Below, in pieces: positions 7,912 through 13,342 of a stretch of DNA of 13,342 bases. Made by a program: the position numbers and the translations under genes. Under the pieces are notes generated by a model that had not been told where the DNA came from, made no database searches, and saw only the letters and a program-made list of their open reading frames with translations. Origin of the DNA: Thermoplasmatota archaeon. Lineage in GTDB: Archaea; Thermoplasmatota; Penumbrarchaeia; Penumbrarchaeales; Penumbrarchaeaceae. The first letter of the stretch is position 1. Each line of letters opens with the position of its first letter. The stretch lies in contig JAUVCY010000017.1 of assembly GCA_030595585.1 (NCBI GenBank), positions 1-13,342 on the forward strand, read 5' to 3'.

Positions 7912-8766
7912 TCAGATCTCGAAATCCTCGTCGTCAAAATCATCATCTTCAGAATCACCATTCTGAAGGTTAGACGAATCTCCGGATTCGTCGTAATCCG
8001 AACCGGAACTTCGGTGAGAGGTAGACGAATCTCCGGATTCGTCGTAATCTGATTCGGACCCTTCGCTTTCGGATTCTATCAGGCCGCTCCGACCGCACTC
8101 GGAGCATTTGAAACGATAGGGTCTCTCGTCCACGGGTATCATGATTGCGTTGCCGCATCTGCATGGTATCTCTTCGTAATCACCATCCGAATCTTCGGAT
8201 TCGTCGTCATCTTCGAGATCACTATCGAGAAGGTCAGACGAATCTTCGGATTCGTCGTCATCGTCATCGAAAACAACCTCGTATCCGCCCTTTGGTTTGA
8301 GGTCCTCATCGGATCCATTATCCTTCGAATTATCCTCTTCCTCGTCTACAGAGAATTCCTCTTCATCTTCAGAATCTTCGTCAACAGAGAATTCATCCTC
8401 CTCCACCTCTACTTCCTCTCCTTCCTCGTCTACCGAGAATTCATCCTCCTCCACCACCTCTACTTCCTCTTCCTCCACGAAGTCCTCCTCCTCCACCTCT
8501 TCTTCCTCTATGAAATCATCCTCTTCGAAATCATCATCACCTTCAAGCTCTTCGTCCACGGTCTCGGATCCCTCCTTCTCCTCTCCCATGCTCAGAAGGT
8601 CGCTTGTTCGAAACTCCTTCTCGCATAGAAAACATGACCAAGTCACAGGATCCTTTTTCCTCAGTGGGATCTTGCATCCAGGACACTTTGGACGATCGTC
8701 CTCTTCGGGTGGTTTCTGGGCCTCATCATCGGTTTCCCACCGCGATCTCATTGTGATGTGCCGCAT
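7912..8766 (-). CDS. Highly acidic protein with two zinc ribbons, between uvrA and uvrC
   Basis: 284 residues of no family I can name. Seen: a first zinc ribbon (CPGC at 28-31 and CFLC at 45-48); a long Glu/Asp/Ser-rich stretch (about 60-200) with EFSVDE three times (109-114, 125-130, 137-142); a second ribbon (CRC at 202-204 and CSEC at 221-224); and a Ser/Asp tail with DYDESGDSS twice (240-248 and 257-265). There is no signal peptide or membrane helix, so it should be cytosolic. The acidic stretch is probably disordered and could bind basic proteins or mimic DNA; this is inference. Its place between uvrA and uvrC, on the same strand, suggests a repair link. GGGAGGT (8775-8781) supports Met1 over Met6. 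The gene carries four copies of the palindromic element also found in the Kelch gene. Confidence 0.87.
   Translation of the reverse strand: MRHITMRSRWETDDEAQKPPEEDDRPKCPGCKIPLRKKDPVTWSCFLCEKEFRTSDLLSMGEEKEGSETVDEELEGDDDFEEDDFIEEEEVEEEDFVEEEEVEVVEEDEFSVDEEGEEVEVEEDEFSVDEDSEDEEEFSVDEEEDNSKDNGSDEDLKPKGGYEVVFDDDDDESEDSSDLLDSDLEDDDESEDSDGDYEEIPCRCGNAIMIPVDERPYRFKCSECGRSGLIESESEGSESDYDESGDSSTSHRSSGSDYDESGDSSNLQNGDSEDDDFDDEDFEI
7973..7992. repeat. Palindromic element copy 2
   Basis: GACGAATC-TCCG-GATTCGTC: perfect 8-bp arms. The coding strand reads DESGDSS followed by NL. Its left flank GAAGGTTAGACGAATCT (7965-7981) is identical to 5737-5753 in the Kelch gene. Confidence 0.8.
8024..8043. repeat. 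Palindromic element copy 3
   Basis: GACGAATC-TCCG-GATTCGTC, identical over 20 bases to copy 2, which lies 51 bases away. It encodes DESGDSS again. Confidence 0.8.
8186..8205. repeat. Palindromic element copy 4 (degenerate left arm)
   Basis: TCCGAATC-TTCG-GATTCGTC: the inner six bases of the arms pair perfectly and the outer two differ. The coding strand reads DESEDSD. Confidence 0.6.
8237..8256. repeat. Palindromic element copy 5
   Basis: GACGAATC-TTCG-GATTCGTC: perfect 8-bp arms. The coding strand reads DESEDSS followed by DL. The left flank GAAGGTCAGACGAATCT differs at one base from those of copies 1 and 2. Confidence 0.8.
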
Positions 8767-8774
8767 ATCCTTCT

Positions 8775-8781
8775 ACCTCCC
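8775..8781 (-). promoter_or_regulatory. Ribosome binding site GGGAGGT of the zinc-ribbon gene
   Basis: The minus strand reads GGGAGGT eight bases before the ATG at 8766. This is the strongest Shine-Dalgarno match in the leftward repair block, and it fixes Met1 as the start. Confidence 0.75.
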
Positions 8782-8830
8782 GGTTATTAAATTACCACGA
8801 AATCTACTCAGCTCCTTTTAGTATTGATTT

Positions 8831-8842
8831 TTTATTAATTAA
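8831..8842 (-). promoter_or_regulatory. Candidate TATA element of the zinc-ribbon / uvrC unit
   Basis: The minus strand reads TTAATTAATAAA in the 147-base gap after uvrA. A start site about 25 bases downstream would give a leader of about 45 bases. The gap and this element suggest that the zinc-ribbon gene and uvrC may have their own promoter as well as any read-through from uvrA. Confidence 0.35.
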
Positions 8843-8913
8843 ACCCTTTTCCAACTTTTCCTGTAAGTGTAATCATTATCCACACACACACCACATTACC
8901 AAACACATCAAGA

Positions 8914-11733
8914 TCAAATCGCCTTCTTGAGGTATCTGCCCGTGTGGCCTTTCCTACTTCTTGCGATCTTCTCCGGGGTCCCTGATACCACCACTTCACC
9001 GCCCTCGTCGCCGCCCTCTGGACCCAGATCGATGATCCAATCTGCAGTCTTGATCACATCCAGGTTATGTTCAATAATGACCACTGTGTTTCCCTTGTCG
9101 CGAAGCCTGAGCAGCACCTTGAGCAGCTTCTTCACATCATCGAAATGGAGCCCCGTTGTGGGTTCATCAAGAAGGTATATCGTTTTACCCGTTGATCTCT
9201 TCGAGAGCTCGGTTGAAAGTTTAACCCGCTGGGCCTCCCCACCAGATAGTGTTGTTGCAGGTTGCCCAAGTTTGATATATCCAAGGCCCACTTCATTGAG
9301 CGTCTGGAGCTTGTTCCTGATGGCCGGTATATTCTGGAAAAAGGAGAGTGCCGTTTCCACATCCATGTTCAACACGTCTGAGATGTTCTTTCCCTTGAAA
9401 CGAACCTCAAGGGTCTCTCGGTTGTATCTCCTCTCCTTGCACACCTCGCATGGAATATAGACATCGGGCAGGAAATGCATCTCCAGTTTGATGATGCCGT
9501 CTCCCTCGCAGTGGTCACACCTTCCCCCCTTCACATTGAAAGAAAATCTCCCTACCTTGTATCCCCTCTCCTTCGCCAGGACCACTTTTGAGAACAGCTC
9601 CCGGATCGGGGTGAATGCCCCGGTATATGTGGCCGGGTTGGATCTGGGTGTCCTCCCAATGGGGGATTGATCGATCACTATCACCTTGTCGATATCCTCG
9701 GCACCCAACAGGTCATCATGGTCCCCTGAAATTACCCTGGACCCATAGACACGACGCTTTAGCTCCTTGTACAATATCTCATCGACCAGGGTGGACTTCC
9801 CGGACCCTGACACGCCCGTAACGCAGGTTATGGTGCCTATGGGGATCTTGACATCGATATCCTTCAGGTTATGCTGCCTTGCCCCCTTGACAATAATGTA
9901 CTTACCATTCCCCTTGACCCTCTTACGCGGTGTCGGTATATGCGCCTCTCCAGACAGGTATTTGCCCGTTATCGACCTCTCCGATCCGCAGATATCCTCT
10001 ACACTTCCCTCCCCCACTATCTGCCCACCATGGACCCCCGCCCCAGGCCCGAGATCGATGATGTGGTCCGATCTCCTGATCACCTCCTCGTCGTGTTCAA
10101 CGATGATGATGGTGTTGCCCAGGTCCCTCAATCTCTCAAGGGTGCCTATCAAACGTCGATTATCTCTCTGATGGAGTCCGATCGAGGGCTCGTCAAGGAT
10201 ATAGAGGACACCCACAAGGGATGATCCTATCTGGGTGGCAAGCTGGATCCTCTGAGCCTCACCGCCGGATAAGGTGCCAGTGTTCCTGTCAAGGGAGATA
10301 TAATCAAGGCCCACATCCTTGAGAAAGGTCAATCTCTCCCTGATCTCCCTCAATACCAGGTTCGAGATCATCCTGTCCACCTCATTCAGGGATCCGTGAA
10401 GGGAGTTGAAGAAGTCAAGTGAATCCCTGATGGACATCCGGGTGACCTCATGTATATTGAGCCCCCCAACCGTTACAGATAGTGATGCGGGCTTTAACCT
10501 TGCGCCCCCGCAGGAGGGGCAGGAGCTTGATCTCATGAACTTCCGATAGAATTCCCGCATTCCCTCGGATTGTGTCTGCTTGTACCTTCTTTTGATCGTT
10601 GGTATTATACCTTCAAATGGTTTGCTGGACCGATACTGCGTGCCACCAGGCGGTCCCATGTACCAGGAAATTGTGTGTCTCGACCCATACAACACCGCAC
10701 TCTTGGCCCCATCTGTTAGATCATGCCACGGAACGTTCAACGAGAAGCCAACTTTACGGCCAAGTGTTTCAAGCATGCTGAGGGTATAGGTTCCGTCGAA
10801 ATCGGACCTGAAGAGGGTTATCGCCCCTTCCGTTATGGTCTTGCTCGTATCTGGTATCACCAGATCCTCGGAGACATCCAGGGTGAAACCCAGGCCGGAG
10901 CACTCTCTGCACGCACCGAAAGGGGAGTTGAAGGAGAACATCCTAGGCTCCAGGTCGGGAATGGAGATGCCGTGAACCGGACACGACATACGCTCCGAGA
11001 AATATATCGGGTCCTCTCCAGCGGCCTCTATCAAAAGGATACCTTCCGATAGCGCGATGGCCTGTGATACGTCATCGGCAAGTTGGTCCCTGTGTGCGCT
11101 ATCCGCATAGACCTTATCGAGAACCACCGTGATATCATGTTTTCTGTTCCGATCCAGATCCGGCACCTTATCGATCCGATACTCGGCGCCATCCACGCGA
11201 ACCAAATGGTACCCTTTGTTACGCAGGCTTTGGAGGGTGTCCACATGCGTTCCCTTCTTTCCGGCTATGACGGGAGCCAGGACCAGGACCTCCCTCTTCC
11301 CTGACCCCATGATCCTGTCGATTATCTGATCCATCGACTGTTTCTCTATCTCCCTGGCGCATTCGGGGCAATGGGGCACCCCTATCCGGGCGTAGAGAAG
11401 CCTCAGGTGATCGTGGATCTCGGTGGTGGTCGAAACGGTAGACCTGGGATTCCTGGATGCCGAATGCTGCTGGATCGATATCGCGGGGGATAGCCCTTCT
11501 ATCGAGTCCACATCGGGTTTATCCATGACCCCCAGGAACTGGCGTGCATAGGACGACAGGGATTCTATGAACCTCCTCTGCCCCTCCGCATATATCGTAT
11601 CGAAGGCAAGAGATGATTTGCCAGACCCGGAAAGCCCCGTTACCACCACCAGCTTATCCCTTGGAATGTCCACATCAATGGAGTCCAGGTTGTGCTGCCT
11701 CGCACCACGGATCGATATCATATCCTTTACCAT
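8914..11733 (-). CDS. uvrA: UvrABC excinuclease ATPase subunit A
   Basis: 939 residues, the usual length. UvrA is the damage-sensing ABC-type ATPase dimer that recruits and loads UvrB. Seen: first Walker A GLSGSGKS (33-40); CPEC (122-125); zinc module CPVH...CREC (251-254, 275-278); CPSC (405-408); signature LSGGEAQ (488-494) and Walker B YILDEP (511-516), with His547; second Walker A GVSGSGKS (640-647); zinc module CDHC...CEVC (739-742, 762-765); LSGGEAQ (829-835) and YLLDEP (853-858), with His889. In the 251-278 module the second cysteine is histidine, a substitution I believe is seen in other UvrAs and which can still bind zinc. The start is Met1 (MVKDMISIRGA) or Met5; Met5 fits the usual short UvrA N-terminus, and neither has a strong Shine-Dalgarno site. 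The zinc-ribbon gene and uvrC follow on the same strand. Confidence 0.98.
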   Translation of the reverse strand: MVKDMISIRGARQHNLDSIDVDIPRDKLVVVTGLSGSGKSSLAFDTIYAEGQRRFIESLSSYARQFLGVMDKPDVDSIEGLSPAISIQQHSASRNPRSTVSTTTEIHDHLRLLYARIGVPHCPECAREIEKQSMDQIIDRIMGSGKREVLVLAPVIAGKKGTHVDTLQSLRNKGYHLVRVDGAEYRIDKVPDLDRNRKHDITVVLDKVYADSAHRDQLADDVSQAIALSEGILLIEAAGEDPIYFSERMSCPVHGISIPDLEPRMFSFNSPFGACRECSGLGFTLDVSEDLVIPDTSKTITEGAITLFRSDFDGTYTLSMLETLGRKVGFSLNVPWHDLTDGAKSAVLYGSRHTISWYMGPPGGTQYRSSKPFEGIIPTIKRRYKQTQSEGMREFYRKFMRSSSCPSCGGARLKPASLSVTVGGLNIHEVTRMSIRDSLDFFNSLHGSLNEVDRMISNLVLREIRERLTFLKDVGLDYISLDRNTGTLSGGEAQRIQLATQIGSSLVGVLYILDEPSIGLHQRDNRRLIGTLERLRDLGNTIIIVEHDEEVIRRSDHIIDLGPGAGVHGGQIVGEGSVEDICGSERSITGKYLSGEAHIPTPRKRVKGNGKYIIVKGARQHNLKDIDVKIPIGTITCVTGVSGSGKSTLVDEILYKELKRRVYGSRVISGDHDDLLGAEDIDKVIVIDQSPIGRTPRSNPATYTGAFTPIRELFSKVVLAKERGYKVGRFSFNVKGGRCDHCEGDGIIKLEMHFLPDVYIPCEVCKERRYNRETLEVRFKGKNISDVLNMDVETALSFFQNIPAIRNKLQTLNEVGLGYIKLGQPATTLSGGEAQRVKLSTELSKRSTGKTIYLLDEPTTGLHFDDVKKLLKVLLRLRDKGNTVVIIEHNLDVIKTADWIIDLGPEGGDEGGEVVVSGTPEKIARSRKGHTGRYLKKAI

Positions 11734-11778
11734 ATCCCGCCTGCCATTCGAATAATAAGCTTATAGATAAGTCATTCT

Positions 11779-11786
11779 CTATAAAT
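11779..11786 (-). promoter_or_regulatory. Candidate TATA element of uvrA
   Basis: The minus strand reads ATTTATAG about 46 bases before the uvrA ATG. A start site about 25 bases downstream, near 11757, would give a short leader. The sequence is nearly symmetrical, so it could also serve the plus strand. Confidence 0.4.
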
Positions 11787-11952
11787 GTTAGAGACAGCAC
11801 CCGGATGGGCGAAAGTAATGTGATCTGATGGTTGGCTACCTGCTCCTCCTCTTTCCCGGCATCATAATGAAATTTATTTGCCCCTGGCCAGATTAAAATA
11901 CATTCGCAAAGGCCTTGAGAGACAGTAGTAAATTCGGTCAGCTCCTATTTTC

Positions 11953-11961
11953 CATTATATA
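11953..11961 (+). promoter_or_regulatory. Candidate TATA element of the repeat-protein / glycosyltransferase unit
   Basis: CATTATATA is the best TATA-like match upstream of the ATG at 12039. GTTATACC (11976-11983) is an alternative closer to the gene. The call rests on composition and spacing only. Confidence 0.3.
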
Positions 11962-12038
11962 CGAATTTTACCTGCGTTATACCGGGTTAGGGAACCTGAT
12001 GGACCCCCAGTCACAATCGGATTTCCTATGTTTCAAAG

Positions 12039-12878
12039 ATGGGATTTTCGCTCGGGCTTGATACCATGTTCGATAAAAGGAACGGAAAGGGTAGGGAGGG
12101 GGTCGGCTACAGAAAGCCACCCCCCCGTAACACACAGGGTAGGCGAAGCCTCTCTCTTGGAAAACTACCTGACACGGTCGAACTGGATAGGAATTCAAAC
12201 GAGATCAAGGGCCTGATCACCAGATTGATCGACAGGAACGAGGATCGTTTTCGGGGAAGAGGGGGCAATAGGAAAATAAAGAGACCGGCCAATGTGGATC
12301 TCTCTCTCAGTTTCACCACCAGGGATCTCTCCATCAGGGACAATGCTGATGAGATCAAGTCGATCGTTACAAACCTAATTGATACCAATAACCAGTGGAG
12401 GAGAGGAAATAGACTATTGGGCGACAACAGTGAGGGGCGCATATCGACCAGATATCGTCTGCCCCCAGCAAAAAATATCCAGGTCGATACAAAGGATACA
12501 CAGGCAATGGTCACCCATTTATTGGAAAGGGTGAGGTCACAGGGCAACCACATAGACGGCAAGACAGAAAAAGGGGTTGAAAATGAGGAAGAAGAGGATT
12601 GGGGCTATAATGGTGATTGGCGTCACAGATTAAGAAGAACCATACCGCTCCTCTTTCTGATATGTTTCCCGTTGCTTTATATTCTGGTCTTCCTCAGGGT
12701 ACAGCTCGGTTTGCCGATAGGCACCTTCGCCCCGGTATCGGTTAATTCCTTCACCCTCCTCCTGATCCTTCTGGGCATTCTGTTCACTACAGTTGCGATC
12801 AATGCTGCATTGAGATACATGACGATTAAAGGCCTCAGGGAGAATGAAATGGATAAGATATCGGGGGCCAGATCTTGA
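12039..12878 (+). CDS. Membrane protein with three imperfect cytosolic repeats (unknown family)
   Basis: 279 residues; I do not recognise the family. Seen: a hydrophilic, Arg/Lys-rich N-terminal region of about 195 residues with no signal peptide, then two membrane helices (about 201-221 and 237-258) and a short polar tail. The hydrophilic part holds three related segments: NEIKGLITRLIDR (54-66), DEIKSIVTNLIDT (104-116) and a more divergent DTQAMVTHLLER (153-164), spaced about 50 residues apart. An acidic patch, ENEEEEDW (181-188), precedes the first helix. By the positive-inside rule the N-terminal part is probably cytosolic. Its stop codon overlaps the TTG start of a glycosyltransferase, so the two are probably translated together and may form one envelope complex; this is inference. 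ATG 12039 and ATG 12066 are both possible starts, and neither has a clear Shine-Dalgarno site. Confidence 0.85.
   Translation: MGFSLGLDTMFDKRNGKGREGVGYRKPPPRNTQGRRSLSLGKLPDTVELDRNSNEIKGLITRLIDRNEDRFRGRGGNRKIKRPANVDLSLSFTTRDLSIRDNADEIKSIVTNLIDTNNQWRRGNRLLGDNSEGRISTRYRLPPAKNIQVDTKDTQAMVTHLLERVRSQGNHIDGKTEKGVENEEEEDWGYNGDWRHRLRRTIPLLFLICFPLLYILVFLRVQLGLPIGTFAPVSVNSFTLLLILLGILFTTVAINAALRYMTIKGLRENEMDKISGARS
12863..12867 (+). promoter_or_regulatory. Candidate ribosome binding site GGGGG for the TTG start at 12875
   Basis: A run of five G lies seven bases before TTG 12875, inside the end of the preceding gene. It partly matches GGAGG and supports the TTG as the glycosyltransferase start. Confidence 0.45.
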
Positions 12879-13342
12879 AGAAATGGGTCGCCCTTGGATT
12901 CATATTAATGCTAATAGTTCTCCTCATCAGTATATTCTCTGTCGTTACACAGAGAGCCTTCTGGCTTTTCAGCATCATGTACTTTGTCGGCTGTTACTAC
13001 ACTTTGATCGCACTGTTCGGCGCTTTCTGGGACCACGATCGACCCCTTGACGATCCTCGCTATAGACCGTTCGTTTCGATACTTATACCCATGAAGAACG
13101 AATCCGATGTCATCCTTGGGACGATCAAAGATCTCCGGTCGATCTCCTACCATCAGGGAGGTAAAAGCAGACTGGAGATAGTCATAATCGATGATAACTC
13201 CACGGATGGCTGCGACCGCCTCGTGAACAATTTCATCAAAGGCATGGGGAACGGCTCCCGCCACAGGGTCCGGCTTCTGAGGAACAAAGGGCCTGTTCAC
13301 GGGAAACCCGCAGCCCTTAACTTCGCCCTCAAGCACACGAGG
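12875..13342 (+). CDS. Family 2 glycosyltransferase, membrane-anchored (N-terminal part)
   Basis: The first 156 codons of a gene that runs off the window. Seen: two N-terminal membrane helices (about 4-24 and 29-50), then the start of a GT-A domain: RPFVSILIPMKNE (64-76), the nucleotide-sugar-binding segment EIVIIDDNSTDG (101-112), and HGKPAALNFALKHT (142-155), all in GT2 family order. The catalytic DxD-like and QxxRW-type motifs would lie beyond the end and cannot be checked. Enzymes of this layout transfer sugars from nucleotide or lipid donors at the cytoplasmic face, often for polysaccharide or glycolipid synthesis; the substrate is unknown. The start is TTG in the overlap TTGA, where the last three bases are the upstream stop. 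In-frame ATG codons occur only further in (first at 12908) and would remove much of helix 1. Confidence 0.9.
   Translation, partial: MKKWVALGFILMLIVLLISIFSVVTQRAFWLFSIMYFVGCYYTLIALFGAFWDHDRPLDDPRYRPFVSILIPMKNESDVILGTIKDLRSISYHQGGKSRLEIVIIDDNSTDGCDRLVNNFIKGMGNGSRHRVRLLRNKGPVHGKPAALNFALKHTR

Larger units (their letters stand above)
11734..12038. other. Divergent intergenic region between uvrA and the envelope gene pair
   Basis: About 300 bases with no convincing gene. It holds the candidate uvrA TATA element (11779-11786, -); an inverted repeat CTTAT-N2-ATAAG (11760-11771) near the expected uvrA start site; the palindrome CTGGCCAG (11884-11891); and an AT-rich ATTATATA (11954-11961) that could be the TATA element of the rightward genes. 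A 22-codon hydrophobic open frame (11828-11896, +) is discussed as a finding but is not called a gene. Confidence 0.5.

Noticed and set aside
8341..8530. Repetitive TCCTC/TTC-rich tract resembling a tandem repeat array
   Set aside because: It is the complement of GAG/GAA/GAC codons in the acidic linker; the repeats are irregular and explained by coding. It is not a CRISPR array.
8297..8821. Serine-rich 174-codon open frame on the plus strand
   Set aside because: It is the antisense shadow of the Glu/Asp codons of the zinc-ribbon gene, and its composition is explained by that alone.
8879..8894. Short AC-rich microsatellite after uvrA
   Set aside because: A short simple repeat without pairing or flanking structure; no function can be supported.
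11977..12198. 73-codon minus-strand open frame before the repeat membrane protein
   Set aside because: It overlaps the start of a better-supported gene. It has no ribosome binding site and no domain-like sequence.
12911..13336. 141-codon open frame on the minus strand
   Set aside because: It lies opposite the glycosyltransferase, whose frame shows clear GT2 motifs in the right order. The antisense product has no recognisable features.

Overview
The window looks like chromosomal DNA from an archaeon. I favour the Thermoplasmatota or a related euryarchaeal lineage, with moderate confidence. The reasons are AT-rich TATA-like elements upstream of several genes, archaeal-type Shine-Dalgarno sites (GGAGG, GGAGTGAT, GGGAGGT), a RecA-superfamily (RAD55/KaiC-type) ATPase, a very large membrane-anchored Kelch surface protein, and frequent AGG/AGA arginine and ATA isoleucine codons. 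Bacterial-type UvrA and UvrC are present, as in many mesophilic archaea. No mobile element, CRISPR array, rRNA or tRNA gene is visible.

Layout. Bases 1-103 (-) hold the start of a small membrane protein, cut by the window edge. A divergent promoter region follows, then a single-domain RecA-like ATPase (257-967, +) with an atypical Walker A motif. Converging on it is a 4.8-kb gene (1154-5923, -) for a secreted, type I membrane-anchored protein. That protein has twelve Kelch-like units, Ig/FN3-like beta domains, one C-terminal transmembrane helix and an acidic cytosolic tail. A hairpin plus U-tract at 1101-1138 looks like its terminator. Upstream on the same strand lies a DNA-repair block, transcribed in the order uvrA (8914-11733), an acidic two-zinc-ribbon protein (7912-8766), uvrC (6096-7874). 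Divergent from uvrA is a two-gene unit on the + strand: a repeat-containing membrane protein (12039-12878), and a membrane-anchored family 2 glycosyltransferase that starts at TTG 12875 inside the preceding stop codon and runs off the window.

How the genes fit together. UvrA (damage recognition) and UvrC (dual incision) are two of the three UvrABC nucleotide-excision-repair proteins; uvrB is not in the window. The zinc-ribbon gene between them is the most obvious undescribed candidate partner. The Kelch protein and the glycosyltransferase pair are both envelope-related.

The most unusual DNA-level signal is a palindromic element, GACGAATC-N4-GATTCGTC. It occurs once in the Kelch gene and four times (three full, one degenerate) in the zinc-ribbon gene, always in the same reading frame. 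One 28-base block is almost identical between the two unrelated genes.
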